A DNA stretch of 64,000 nt. It comes from an uncultured Peptostreptococcaceae bacterium. Lineage in GTDB: Bacteria; Bacillota; Clostridia; Tissierellales; Peptoniphilaceae. Where the stretch lies: the NCBI GenBank assembly GCA_947283485.1, contig CAMYOU010000002.1, forward strand, positions 1 through 64,000. Direction: 5' to 3'. The translations under genes and the position numbers were made by a program. Positions within the stretch are counted from its first letter, which is position 1. The number at the start of each line of letters is the position of its first letter. Of the stretch, positions 8,943 through 17,867 are shown piece after piece. Below the pieces are notes generated by a model. The model worked only from the letters and a program-made list of their open reading frames with translations. It did no database searches and was not told where the DNA came from.

Positions 8943-10583
8943 TTATTCAACCGATAGAATGTAATAGTAAATCGGCTGTCCACCACGATGGGCATCGACA
9001 TCACAATCGGAATACCTTGCCGTAATCTTCTCGACCAAGGCTTGTGCATCCGCCTCTGCCACATCCTCACCATAGAACAGTGTGATAAGTGAACTGTCAT
9101 CATCGACCAATTTCTCCAATGTCTCTAGGACTACTTTCTCGAGATCGTGTCCCGTCGAATGAATATTGGAGCGTTCAAGACCGATATAGTTGCCTTTCTC
9201 AATCTTCGTTCCCGAAACAACTGAATCTCGTACCGCATACGTAATGAGACCTGTGCGCACGGCGGCAATGGCATCGACCATCCCCTGCTCGTTTGCTTGA
9301 GGTGTTGCGTCCGAGTCAAAGGCAAAGAGAGAACTGAATCCTTCCGGCTGCGTTCTCGTGGGAATAACGTAGACATTTTCTTCCGACAATTCTTTGGCTT
9401 GCGTAGCGGCTAGAATGATGTTGGAATTATTGGGCAGAAGGAAGATGTGATCGGCGTTTACGCGCCCAATGGCATTCATGAAATCTTCTGTCGATGGATT
9501 CATCGTCTGCCCACCTGTAATGATTTCATCCACACCCATTTCGCGAAATAATTCGCTCATACCGTCACCTGCCGAGACCGCAATAAAACTGTATTTTTTT
9601 CTTGCCGTTTTGGTCTCAACAGGAGCGGGCTCTTGCTCGACGGTCTTCGATAATTTTTGATATTGCAAACGCATATTGTCGATTTTGATATCTTCGAGAT
9701 AGCCGAGTTCCAGTGCCATCTCCAATACACGTCCCGGATGATTGGTATGGATATGTGTTTTAATAACATCCCCTGCTCCGACCACCAATTGAGAATCCCC
9801 CATGTCGGCGACACTTTCACGGAACGCAACTGCTTTTTCATCGGCACCGTCCGTATGAATCAAAAACTCCGTGCAATATCCAAAACGAATCTCTCCGTTG
9901 TTTTCACTCTGTGCGCGGACTTGTGCGTCAAAATTTGCCGTTTGTGATTTGAAGTCAATATATTCCTTGCGTTCGCCCGATAAAAATTCTTGCGCCGCAT
10001 GTAATAAAATCATGAGACCCTGTCCGCCGGCATCGACAACGCCCGCTTCTTTAAGAATCGGCAATTGTTCAGGCGTATGCGCCAATGCCTTGTCCCCGAC
10101 TTCGAGCATCTGATCGAAAAAGGCAAAATCCTTGAGATCTTCGCGAGCGTGATCATCCGCATACTCCGCCATTTTACGCGCCACGGTCAGAATCGTACCC
10201 TCCGTCGGACGCATGACAGCTTTGTAAGCGGTATTCGCCGCCCCGCGCATTGCTCTCGCAAAAACCCTACGATCAAGATCCTCTTGATCCTTGAGTTCGG
10301 CACCGAATCCACGCAACAGTTGAGATAAGATGACGCCGCTATTGCCCCTCGCCCCCATAAGCGAGCCTTCACTGATGCATTTTCCGACTTCACCCAAACT
10401 TGGTGACTCAACCTCTTGCAATTTGGCAACGGCACTTCGCATCGTCAAAGACATATTGGTGCCGGTATCACCGTCAGGCACAGGAAATACATTAAGAGAG
10501 TTTACAATTTCTTTATTGGCTTCTAACGCCTGATAAGCATAACAAATGACCTCTTTCAAGGTCGAACCGTTTAGCACACCCAT
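8943..10583 (-). CDS. fakA: DAK2/DegV-partner fatty acid kinase subunit A
   Basis: A 546-residue YloV-type protein. Known FakA proteins phosphorylate fatty acids bound to FakB (DegV) partners, so exogenous fatty acids can enter phospholipid synthesis. The N-terminal DAK2 domain (about 1-200) has the Mg-ATP signature NVFPVPDGDTGTNM and MGARGNSGVILSQ. A middle domain and a C-terminal DegV-like domain follow, the latter with VSAGDGMSELF and FLLPNNSNIILAA. The start is ATG at 10583, close behind AAGGAG. It follows the Asp23 gene by 13 bases, the usual yloU-yloV pair. No fakB is in the window. Confidence 0.93.
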   Translation of the reverse strand: MGVLNGSTLKEVICYAYQALEANKEIVNSLNVFPVPDGDTGTNMSLTMRSAVAKLQEVESPSLGEVGKCISEGSLMGARGNSGVILSQLLRGFGAELKDQEDLDRRVFARAMRGAANTAYKAVMRPTEGTILTVARKMAEYADDHAREDLKDFAFFDQMLEVGDKALAHTPEQLPILKEAGVVDAGGQGLMILLHAAQEFLSGERKEYIDFKSQTANFDAQVRAQSENNGEIRFGYCTEFLIHTDGADEKAVAFRESVADMGDSQLVVGAGDVIKTHIHTNHPGRVLEMALELGYLEDIKIDNMRLQYQKLSKTVEQEPAPVETKTARKKYSFIAVSAGDGMSELFREMGVDEIITGGQTMNPSTEDFMNAIGRVNADHIFLLPNNSNIILAATQAKELSEENVYVIPTRTQPEGFSSLFAFDSDATPQANEQGMVDAIAAVRTGLITYAVRDSVVSGTKIEKGNYIGLERSNIHSTGHDLEKVVLETLEKLVDDDSSLITLFYGEDVAEADAQALVEKITARYSDCDVDAHRGGQPIYYYILSVE

Positions 10584-10596
10584 CACTCCTTCCACA

Positions 10597-10947
10597 TTAT
10601 TCGACACGGATTCCTCGAACCTGAATATGAATGGAACGAACACTTATGCCGGTCATGGATTCGACCTGATATTTGATCGTCTCCATGACATTCTCCATGA
10701 CCATATTGATTCTGACACCGTATTCAACAATTACCGAAAGGGTAAGAACAAGTTCGTTTCCGTCAACATCGACAAGGACACCGACCGTCGGGTCTTGTGT
10801 CAAAAGCTGGATAAGTCCTGTCAAAGTATTGGTGCCCGCGAGACCTACGATGCCATAACAACTCTTTACCGCTTCTGCAACAATTTTCGAAATGACTTTA
10901 TCTTCCATGTAGATCGTACCTAATGTATTGATGCGACTTGCTTGCAT
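10597..10947 (-). CDS. Asp23/Gls24 family protein
   Basis: A 116-residue YloU-like protein of the Asp23 envelope-stress family. It has the conserved IVAEAVKSCYGIVGLAGTN block and a C-terminal VRSIHIQVRGI. It lacks a membrane segment; family members are often tethered to the membrane through partners. AAGGAG seven bases before the ATG supports the start. First gene of the unit with fakA, read from a promoter facing away from rpmB. Confidence 0.92.
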   Translation of the reverse strand: MQASRINTLGTIYMEDKVISKIVAEAVKSCYGIVGLAGTNTLTGLIQLLTQDPTVGVLVDVDGNELVLTLSVIVEYGVRINMVMENVMETIKYQVESMTGISVRSIHIQVRGIRVE

Positions 10948-10976
10948 ATTTTCACTCCTTCCACATAGATAGATTG

Positions 10977-11006
10977 ATTATAACAAAAAGATCAGTTCTT
11001 GCACAA
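10977..11006 (-). promoter_or_regulatory. Promoter of the asp23-fakA unit
   Basis: Minus strand: TTGTGC (11006-11001), 18-base spacer, TATAAT (10982-10977) preceded by TGT, an extended -10. Its -35 shares bases with the -35 of the divergent rpmB promoter. Confidence 0.75.
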
Positions 11007-11028
11007 TTTATCCAATCCATGCTATAAT
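10999..11028 (+). promoter_or_regulatory. Promoter of rpmB
   Basis: Plus strand: TTGCAC (10999-11004), 18-base spacer, TATAAT (11023-11028) preceded by TGC, an extended -10. It lies 65 bases upstream of the rpmB start. Confidence 0.8.
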
Positions 11029-11092
11029 GTTGTAGTTCATTTCGAAGAGTTCGAAAGTTTACATGAATGGATTCATAGTAGGAGGTGTCGCT

Positions 11093-11281
11093 ATGGCAAA
11101 ATGTGCAATTTGCGGGAAAGAAAAAAAATTCGGTAATATCGTTACTTTCTCCCACCGCAGACTCAATCGCTCTTGGGCGCCTAATTTGAGGCGTGTCCGT
11201 GCAGTTGTTGACGGTCATACAAAAAGAATTATGGCATGCACGCGCTGCATTAAATCCGGTCGCGTACAACGTCCGGAATAA
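11093..11281 (+). CDS. rpmB: 50S ribosomal protein L28
   Basis: A 62-residue large-subunit ribosomal protein. MAKCAICGKEKKFGN, the RRLNRSWAPNLRRVR block and the C-terminal KRIMACTRCIKSGRV match L28. Two CxxC pairs (CAIC and CTRC) are kept, so this is the zinc-binding form that is replaced by a Cys-less paralogue in some zinc-starved bacteria. AGGAGG seven bases upstream fixes the ATG at 11093. It has its own promoter and terminator and is divergent from asp23-fakA, the usual Firmicute arrangement. Confidence 0.98.
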   Translation: MAKCAICGKEKKFGNIVTFSHRRLNRSWAPNLRRVRAVVDGHTKRIMACTRCIKSGRVQRPE

Positions 11282-11287
11282 CGGATT

Positions 11288-11319
11288 AAAAAAAGAGGCG
11301 TTCGTTAGCCTCTTTTTTT
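11288..11319 (+). terminator. Bidirectional terminator between rpmB and thiN
   Basis: AAAAAAAGAGGC-loop-GCCTCTTTTTTT lies between two converging genes and has A and T runs on both sides, so it can end rpmB on the plus strand and the thiN operon on the minus strand. Confidence 0.9.
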
Positions 11320-11968
11320 ATTTACATAGACACCCTATATTTGCCTCATTGCTCTCAATAAACAGTGCGGCACCGGAATGAACGGTAATCATAACGACAT
11401 CGTCCTTCCACTCATTGGAGAGCCCCAAGGAACTTGCCCAAGGAAGTTCCTTACTTTCAAGATCATACTTTGCTCCTCGTATGGAGACGACCGTTCTCTC
11501 AGGAGCAATGCGAAAGAGCGAAAAGAAACGACCGGATCGTTTGATTTCATGGATGCCGGTCACAACGCGAGCGTCGCAATCGCCGCGAAGATAAACACAA
11601 ACACCTTCTTGATAAAAGCGATACGTCAAGAACAAATTGGATACAGAGTGATCCAATCGACCGCCAAGAGCGCCAAAAAATTCAATTTCATCATAGCCTC
11701 GATCCTTGAGAATGGATAGGGCAAGCTCGCTGTCGCTTGCGTCTTTTTCCGGCGGAAAACTCACGCATTCAATGCCGTTTTTCCTGTAGTCGACGAACGT
11801 CTTATCGGAAATGGAGTCAAAGTCGCCAATCAATAGATTAGGAGATATCGAAAGCTTGTAGAGCGCATCTGCCCCGCTGTCCGCAGCTGCGATATAGATT
11901 TCCTTTTCACACGCCTTTCGAAGTTTCTTTTCGTCGATCGTTCCACCTGCAACAAGGACCGCTTTCAT
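11318..11968 (-). CDS. thiN: Thiamine pyrophosphokinase
   Basis: Transfers pyrophosphate from ATP to thiamine to give thiamine diphosphate, the cofactor needed by PFOR (nifJ, same window). The 216 residues include AADSGADALYKLSISPNLLIGDFDS near residues 25-50, with the metal-binding GDFDSI. Later come KDASDSELAL and GALGGRLDHSVSNL, the classic TPK motifs, and a C-terminal beta domain. It starts at ATG 11968 with a four-base ATGA overlap with rpe. Last gene of the yicC-to-thiN operon. Confidence 0.95.
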   Translation of the reverse strand: MKAVLVAGGTIDEKKLRKACEKEIYIAAADSGADALYKLSISPNLLIGDFDSISDKTFVDYRKNGIECVSFPPEKDASDSELALSILKDRGYDEIEFFGALGGRLDHSVSNLFLTYRFYQEGVCVYLRGDCDARVVTGIHEIKRSGRFFSLFRIAPERTVVSIRGAKYDLESKELPWASSLGLSNEWKDDVVMITVHSGAALFIESNEANIGCLCK

Positions 11969-12618
11969 CTTGCAAAAACCTTGCGATAACATTCAAGTTG
12001 TGTTCGAATATCGCCGCGCGAGAAGACATCGGAGCCCGCCACTAAGATCGTAGCACCCGCTTCAAGAATGTCGTTCGCGTTGTCGGTCGTAACACCGCCA
12101 TCCACTTCCAGCTCAATGTCATAGCCGCTTTGATCAATTAACTCCCGAGCAGCTGCAATTTTTTTCATCATTTGCGGAATAAACTTTTGTCCTCCGAAGC
12201 CCGGATTGACGGTCATAATCAAAATCAAATCTAATTCGGGAAGGAGATACTCCAGCGAGGAAACGGGTGTCGCGGGATTCAAACTAATCCCCGCCTTTTT
12301 CCCGAGTTTTCGAATTTCGGTGAGTGTTCTGTGAATATGGCGAGGAGCTTCATAATGGACGGTGATGATGTCCGCTCCGGCGCGAGCCATCGGCTCGAGC
12401 ATCGCATCCGGATCCGTAACCATGAGATGTGCGTCAAAAAGAAAATCATAGTGGGACCGTAGTTTTGAAATAACTGCAGGACCAAAAGACACATTGGGAA
12501 CAAAATGCCCGTCCATCACGTCCAGATGTAAATACTTGACATCATATTCGACCAGGGGATGCAATTCTTTTTCCAAGTTGTGGAAATTGGCCGACAAAAG
12601 CGAAGGTGCAAGATTCAT
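11965..12618 (-). CDS. rpe: Ribulose-phosphate 3-epimerase
   Basis: Interconverts ribulose-5-phosphate and xylulose-5-phosphate in the pentose phosphate pathway. The 217-residue TIM barrel has the full set of motifs: APSLLSANF, HLDVMDGHFVPN with the metal-binding His and Asp, FDAHLMV, MTVNPGFGGQKF, and EVDGGVTTDNA near the C-terminus. AGGAGG before the ATG. It lies between rsgA and thiN, as in Bacillus-type operons. Confidence 0.98.
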   Translation of the reverse strand: MNLAPSLLSANFHNLEKELHPLVEYDVKYLHLDVMDGHFVPNVSFGPAVISKLRSHYDFLFDAHLMVTDPDAMLEPMARAGADIITVHYEAPRHIHRTLTEIRKLGKKAGISLNPATPVSSLEYLLPELDLILIMTVNPGFGGQKFIPQMMKKIAAARELIDQSGYDIELEVDGGVTTDNANDILEAGATILVAGSDVFSRGDIRTQLECYRKVFAR

Positions 12619-12626
12619 AGTGCCTC

Positions 12627-13499
12627 CTAATATAATTTCATGCTTTTTCGCTCATGATAGATGAGCTTGTAATTTTCATATCTTACAGGCGATATGAGTT
12701 GATTTTCCAAGGCGTGTTTTACGCCGCATCCCGGCTCTTCGAGGTGATTGCAATCGCTAAATCTGCAATCCGCATATCGAACAAAATCCGGCATGAGCCT
12801 TTTGATCTCTCGCTCATCTTCAAGAAAATCAATATCCAACGAACTGAATCCGGGCGTATCGACAAGGAAAGTCTCCTCTTCGAAATGAAAAAGTTCCGCG
12901 TGCCTCGTCGTATGTTTTCCTCGCCTCGTTCGACTGCTGATTTCACCCGTCTCGGGTTGCCATTTGCCGTCCGTGATTGCGTGTAATAGAGATGATTTTC
13001 CGACTCCGCTCGGTCCGGCAAAGACAGTCGTCTTGCCTCGAATGAGATTGCGCACTTCTACGATTCCGGTTCCTTCGAGAACGGATGTAAGACAAAGCGG
13101 ATAGCCGATCGGTTCGTAGATCGAGCGGATCCACGCCGCATCTTCCTCCGATAACAAGTCGGATTTATTAACGACGATGATCGCTTCCACGCTCGATTTT
13201 GCACACATGAGAAGAAATCGATCGAGCAAATAGGGATTGATATCCGGAGATCGTACACTCATGACAATCATCACATGATCGACATTGGAGACATAAGGAC
13301 GAAGCAATTGATTTTTTCTGGGATAAATCTCCTCGATGTATCCGGATCCATCTTCCTCCGAAATGCGCAGACGCACGTTATCTCCAACTGTCGGCTTGAG
13401 ACCTCGATCTCGAAAGAGACCTCTCGCCTTACAGGGTATGACGCGATCGGCATCTACATAGTAGATGCCGCGATGCGTTTTTATAATTTTGCCATCCAT
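12627..13499 (-). CDS. rsgA: Ribosome small-subunit-dependent GTPase A
   Basis: Circularly permuted GTPase that helps the last steps of 30S subunit maturation. The 290 residues comprise an N-terminal OB domain (about 1-70), then the permuted G motifs: G4 VVNKSDL first, then the P-loop GPSGVGKSS near residue 158 and G3 DTPGFS. A C-terminal zinc-binding segment (CRFSDCNHLEEPGCGVKHAL) follows. ATG at 13499 gives the family-like MDGKIIKTHRGIYYV; 18 upstream codons overlapping prkC are not conserved. It sits directly after the kinase gene, whose Bacillus relative is known to phosphorylate this GTPase. Confidence 0.96.
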   Translation of the reverse strand: MDGKIIKTHRGIYYVDADRVIPCKARGLFRDRGLKPTVGDNVRLRISEEDGSGYIEEIYPRKNQLLRPYVSNVDHVMIVMSVRSPDINPYLLDRFLLMCAKSSVEAIIVVNKSDLLSEEDAAWIRSIYEPIGYPLCLTSVLEGTGIVEVRNLIRGKTTVFAGPSGVGKSSLLHAITDGKWQPETGEISSRTRRGKHTTRHAELFHFEEETFLVDTPGFSSLDIDFLEDEREIKRLMPDFVRYADCRFSDCNHLEEPGCGVKHALENQLISPVRYENYKLIYHERKSMKLY

Positions 13500-13503
13500 A
13501 AGT

Positions 13504-15420
13504 TTACACGCCGGCTTGATATTGTCCAACCAGAATATCTCCATGGTATACATTGTAGAGACAATCCGGATATACCTGAATCACTACTTCCGTCGGATCT
13601 CCGGAATGATACGTCTGTGTATAGACAGGAGTTTCCACATCCCCGTCCACTTCTATGACGGTAATCGGATAATCGGTTCGGTTGGGATCAGGGGTCAATG
13701 GAATCGACATAGGAACGCGATCTTGAGGATTACGCTCTTTCGGCTTCTTTCCTTTGCTTACTGTCAATGTAATTTCCGTGTTTTTTTGTACTTCCTGATC
13801 TTTGGGGATGGATTGTGATATAACATGTCCTTTTTTGACAGTGTCACTATATTCTTCTTTGTTCGGGAGGGTCACTTTGAGTCCCAGTCCGATCAGCGTT
13901 GCGCGAGCTTCATCAGTGTCCATGTCTTTTAAGTCGATCATCTTGATTTTATCTTCTTTTTTTCCGAGAGAAACGACGACATTGATACGCGTGCCTTTCT
14001 TGACTTTGGCCCCCTCTTCCGGGAATTGGGATATGATGAGATCTTTTTTCACATCTTTGTCGCTTTCATACCCGACCGTACCTTTTCCAAGTCCGACAAG
14101 CGAAAGCTTGCTGTCAAATTCCTTGACATTGCTGCCGACGAGTCCCGGAACGGTAACGAGTTCCTCGTTCGAAGAAAGATAATAGGTTACGGTTGATTTT
14201 TCTTTGACGGATACTCCGGGCTCAGGATCCTGTCGGACGACTTTGCCGCTTTCTGCAGAATCGTCTTCGATGACGCCACCCAGTTCTCCTACGAGCCCGG
14301 CATCGGATAGAATCGACTTTGCCTCTTCTTCCGTTTTACCGACAATGGAAGGTACGACGAGTTCACCCGCATTCATGGAGTCTTTGAGTTTCATATATCC
14401 ATAGGCGATCCCGGCAATGAGTAAGAGTACCAGAATGATGGGCAACACAACTGTCTTGAAGACGCTTTTTTTGGGTCTCGGCGCACGTTTCACGGTGTTC
14501 TTGGATGCACGCGACTGACGAGAGCGATAGATATTACGTTCTGCTTGAGGTTCGGGCGGAGTCATTGTAATCTTTGCCGTTTGATCGAATCCGAGGGACT
14601 CATAGTTTTCGAGATCTCGAATTACCTCTTCCGCAGATTGATATCTGTGTTCGGGATGTTTCTCGAGACATTTGGAAATAATATAGTCCATTCCTGCCGG
14701 GACATTGGGATTTCTGACAGATGCGGGAACAAGTTTTTCTTGAATATGCTTGATCGCGATTGCGACACTGTTTTCTCCGTCGTAAGGGACGCGCCCCGTA
14801 GCCATTTCATAGAGCACGACACCGAGCGCGTATACATCTGCACGCTTATCGATGAACTTTCCCTTGGCTTGTTCGGGTGAAATATAGTATACGGTACCGA
14901 GAATTGTCGAGGTATGTGCAATCGTCGAGGACGTTGCGACACGCGCAATTCCGAAATCGGCAACTTTCACTTCATTGTTCTTTGTTACAAGAATATTTTG
15001 AGGTTTGATATCTCGATGTATAATGCCGCTTTCGTGCGCCACTGCAAGAGCGCGCGCAATCATAATTCCGAAATTTCTTACCGTTTCCATCTTAAATGGG
15101 GCATATTCGCGAATTAGATTTTTGAGCGTCTCCCCTTCGACGTACTCCATGACGATGTAGTGGATTTCCTTATCCCCGATCTTATCGATGCCGACGTCAT
15201 AAATTAGCGTAATATTCGGATGATTGAGTTTTCCGGCAGCCTGTGCTTCCACCGTAAAATTGCGCACGAAATCTTCGTCGTGTGCATAGATATCCTTGAG
15301 AATTTTAATCGCGACGTCACGATCGAGGAGCGTGTCTTTTGCGCGATAGACAACGCTCATTCCTCCGACGCCGATCTGTTCCTCAATCGTGTATCTGTTC
15401 GCCAGTACAGTACCAATCAT
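13504..15420 (-). CDS. prkC: PASTA-domain Ser/Thr protein kinase
   Basis: A 638-residue membrane kinase of the PrkC/PknB/Stk1 family. The cytoplasmic kinase domain (about 10-270) keeps the Gly loop IGVGGMSVVYRA, VAIKILK, HRDIKPQN, DFGIAR and SPEQAKG. A basic juxtamembrane segment and one helix (about 330-350) follow, then three PASTA repeats outside the cell (about 360-560) that should bind muropeptides or lipid II. After them lies a Pro-rich linker and a C-terminal beta-like domain of about 75 residues of unclear function. It overlaps stp by ATGA. Confidence 0.97.
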   Translation of the reverse strand: MIGTVLANRYTIEEQIGVGGMSVVYRAKDTLLDRDVAIKILKDIYAHDEDFVRNFTVEAQAAGKLNHPNITLIYDVGIDKIGDKEIHYIVMEYVEGETLKNLIREYAPFKMETVRNFGIMIARALAVAHESGIIHRDIKPQNILVTKNNEVKVADFGIARVATSSTIAHTSTILGTVYYISPEQAKGKFIDKRADVYALGVVLYEMATGRVPYDGENSVAIAIKHIQEKLVPASVRNPNVPAGMDYIISKCLEKHPEHRYQSAEEVIRDLENYESLGFDQTAKITMTPPEPQAERNIYRSRQSRASKNTVKRAPRPKKSVFKTVVLPIILVLLLIAGIAYGYMKLKDSMNAGELVVPSIVGKTEEEAKSILSDAGLVGELGGVIEDDSAESGKVVRQDPEPGVSVKEKSTVTYYLSSNEELVTVPGLVGSNVKEFDSKLSLVGLGKGTVGYESDKDVKKDLIISQFPEEGAKVKKGTRINVVVSLGKKEDKIKMIDLKDMDTDEARATLIGLGLKVTLPNKEEYSDTVKKGHVISQSIPKDQEVQKNTEITLTVSKGKKPKERNPQDRVPMSIPLTPDPNRTDYPITVIEVDGDVETPVYTQTYHSGDPTEVVIQVYPDCLYNVYHGDILVGQYQAGV

Positions 15421-16139
15421 GCCTTCACCTCGTATTCCATCATACATACCGTTATATTGTCCCTTCCCCCGTGCTCAAGTGCGAGATCTACCAATTGATC
15501 ACAATTCTTTTGCACATCATTCTCCGATTGGAGAATATCCTCCATCTCATCACTTGTGACTTCATCGGTGAGACCGTCCGTACACAAGAGAAAACGATCC
15601 GAATCTTCTACTTTGATCCAGCTTCGATCGACTTTTACATCTCCTTCCGTCCCCAAACAACGTGTAATGATATGTTTGAGGCGTCGATAGGAAGCATCGT
15701 CCAGCGGCTCTTTTCTTGCCAATTCATTGACCAGAGAGTGGTCTTTGGTCAATTGTTTGAGTTCCCCTTGACGGAATAAATAAACCCTGGAATCGCCTAC
15801 ATGCAAAACCAATGCATCGTCATTACGAACAACCAGCGCGGCAAATGTGGTTCCCATGCCCTCATTTTCATCATTCTCTGACGCCTTGAAAATCACATGA
15901 TTCGCTTCTTCAATCGCGTCTACGAAAAAAGCCTCGAGATCGTCACCTTCCTCATAGTTCGTCTCAAGCAGCGTTTTTACTGTATCCACAGCAAGACCGG
16001 ATGCCACTTCGCCTGATTTGTGTCCGCCCATACCGTCGGCAATCAGTAAAACCGTTAGATCTTTATAGCTTCCGATATGGGCCGTATCCTCATTGGTTAA
16101 GCGTTTTTTACCGATATTTGTATTTATTGCCGTCTTCAA
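15417..16139 (-). CDS. stp: PP2C-family Ser/Thr protein phosphatase
   Basis: Metal-dependent phosphatase that reverses PrkC phosphorylation. The 240 residues carry all PP2C motifs: RLTNEDTAH, LLIADGMGGHKSGEVAS, GTTFAALVV, LHVGDSRVYLFR, LTKDHSLVNEL, FLLCTDGLTDEV and GGRDNITVCM. The start codon is TTG, supported by AAGGAG seven bases upstream inside the end of rlmN. Kinase and phosphatase genes overlap by four bases, which keeps their expression linked. Confidence 0.96.
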   Translation of the reverse strand: MKTAINTNIGKKRLTNEDTAHIGSYKDLTVLLIADGMGGHKSGEVASGLAVDTVKTLLETNYEEGDDLEAFFVDAIEEANHVIFKASENDENEGMGTTFAALVVRNDDALVLHVGDSRVYLFRQGELKQLTKDHSLVNELARKEPLDDASYRRLKHIITRCLGTEGDVKVDRSWIKVEDSDRFLLCTDGLTDEVTSDEMEDILQSENDVQKNCDQLVDLALEHGGRDNITVCMMEYEVKA

Positions 16140-17172
16140 ATTGATTCTCCTTTTCTTCGAGCCTTCTCAATTGTCCGCACGCACCGTTGATATCCAATCC
16201 CTGCGGTTTTCGAATCGTCGTAGGGATTCCTCTTTGAGTAAGTGCCTTAGCAAAAGCACGCATTTGCTGACCTGTGGGCGGTTTTTGAGCATATTCATCG
16301 ATCTCATTTAACGCAATCAGATTGATATGTACGTTTTTGTGCGAAAACAAACGCGATAATTCGGCGAGATCTTCGCTCGTATCATTCACACCGTGAATCA
16401 ACGTATATTCAAAGCTTACGCGTCGACCCGTCTTTTTGAAATAATACTCCTCGGCGCTTAAAAGCTCTTCTAAAGCAAATTTCTTTGCGATCGGCATAAT
16501 CTTCTCACGTCTCTTCTGAAATGCATTGTGAAGTGAAATAGAGAGGTTGACAGGGATCCCTTCACCTGCAAGTTCCATGATGCGTGTCGCGATCCCGGAA
16601 GTGGAGATCGTCATATTGCGATAACTCATGTTCGCACCGTCGGATTCGTGCATCAGTCGCAAAAATCTGACCGTTTCGCCGTAATTGTCGAGAGGCTCCC
16701 CGATCCCCATGAGTACGATATTCGTAACCTTCTCCCCCGTATCGCGCTCCACTGCATACACTTCACCCGCCATCTCGGCAGCGGTGATATTTCGTGCAAA
16801 TTTGGCTTTAGTAGAGGCGCAGAAAACGCATCCCATCTTGCAACCGACCTGTGTCGAAAGACACAGTGTATTGTACTCGCCGTCGTTCTTAAGAAAAACA
16901 GCTTCGATCAGATCTTGCGTTCCGAGTTTCAGCAGGTATTTGATGGTACCATCCACCTGAGAACGGAATTTTTTTGCAACGTCGACGCTATCGATGCGTT
17001 GATCTTTCAGTTTTTCGACCAAACTCTTTGGGAATACTGTAGAATCCTCTAGTCTTGTCTTTTTTTCCTTATGGAAAAATCGAAAAAGTTGTTGCGCACG
17101 AAAGGACTTCTCTCCCAGATCATCCATCAGTTGCTTGAGTTCCGAAGGGAACATTCCATTTAATGCAATCAC
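16108..17172 (-). CDS. rlmN: 23S rRNA A2503/tRNA A37 C2-methyltransferase
   Basis: Radical-SAM methyltransferase that makes m2A2503 in 23S rRNA and m2A37 in tRNA. The 354 residues include the 4Fe-4S motif CKMGCVFCAS near residue 110, GIGEPLDNY, NLSISLHNAF and the C-terminal catalytic Cys in LDINGACGQLR. I use the GTG at 17172: it overlaps the TGA of the upstream gene as GTGA and has GAGGG at good spacing. The ATG six codons in is the alternative. Confidence 0.96.
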   Translation of the reverse strand: MIALNGMFPSELKQLMDDLGEKSFRAQQLFRFFHKEKKTRLEDSTVFPKSLVEKLKDQRIDSVDVAKKFRSQVDGTIKYLLKLGTQDLIEAVFLKNDGEYNTLCLSTQVGCKMGCVFCASTKAKFARNITAAEMAGEVYAVERDTGEKVTNIVLMGIGEPLDNYGETVRFLRLMHESDGANMSYRNMTISTSGIATRIMELAGEGIPVNLSISLHNAFQKRREKIMPIAKKFALEELLSAEEYYFKKTGRRVSFEYTLIHGVNDTSEDLAELSRLFSHKNVHINLIALNEIDEYAQKPPTGQQMRAFAKALTQRGIPTTIRKPQGLDINGACGQLRRLEEKENQFEDGNKYKYR

Positions 17173-17849
17173 CGTGAATCCCTCGACATACCCATAAATC
17201 GAATCACTTGAGCAAGGCTTCCGAGTGTTGCGGCGACATAGGTTAGCCAAGCTGCATGAAGCACTTCTTGAATAGATGAAAGCTCTGCGGGACTCACCAT
17301 GCCTCCACTTTCCAATTCATTCATAGCGCGACGAGAGGCATCGAACTCCACGGGCAAAGTCACCAGTTGAAAGAGAAACAGGACGAATAGCAAAATCACA
17401 CTCAAGCGAATGAGACGCGTCATCTGTAATACAAAACCGCCAATCAGAACAAACAACATGATTTTCGATGAGATGATCGCAAGCGGCGCAATGGCAGTTC
17501 GAAGTCGCATGAGTCCGAATTGCTCCGCGTGCTGAATGGCATGCCCGGTTTCATGAGCGGCAACACCCATGGAAGAGATCGTCTTTCCGCGATAAACGCC
17601 GGTGGAAAGACACATCATACGTTTTGTCGGATCATAATGATCCGTGAGTGTCCCCTGTATTTCTCGAATCTCCACGTCTTGCAATCCGTGACGATCGAGC
17701 ATGGCGCGTGCAACTTGGTAGCCGGATAATCCGCGTTCGTTATTCACCTGAAAATACTTCCCATAGGTTCTCGCGGTGGACGTTTGTGCATACAAGCCGA
17801 GAGCAAATGCACCGAACAATAGCAAATAACCGATTGTATATAGATTCAC
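17169..17849 (-). CDS. YugP-type membrane zinc metallopeptidase
   Basis: A 226-residue membrane protein with an N-terminal helix and two more helices around 125-180. The zinc motif AAHETGHAIQHA has its ligand histidines at about 99 and 103. The YugP signature G(L)SGYQVARAMLDRHG and the LP-EFDASRRAM block are also present. The substrate is unknown. The GTG start at 17849 is chosen because AGGAGG lies at good spacing just before it. It occupies the slot between fmt and rlmN where rsmB sits in Bacillus. Confidence 0.92.
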   Translation of the reverse strand: MNLYTIGYLLLFGAFALGLYAQTSTARTYGKYFQVNNERGLSGYQVARAMLDRHGLQDVEIREIQGTLTDHYDPTKRMMCLSTGVYRGKTISSMGVAAHETGHAIQHAEQFGLMRLRTAIAPLAIISSKIMLFVLIGGFVLQMTRLIRLSVILLFVLFLFQLVTLPVEFDASRRAMNELESGGMVSPAELSSIQEVLHAAWLTYVAATLGSLAQVIRFMGMSRDSR

Positions 17850-17867
17850 GTCTTCCCTCCTTTGCAC

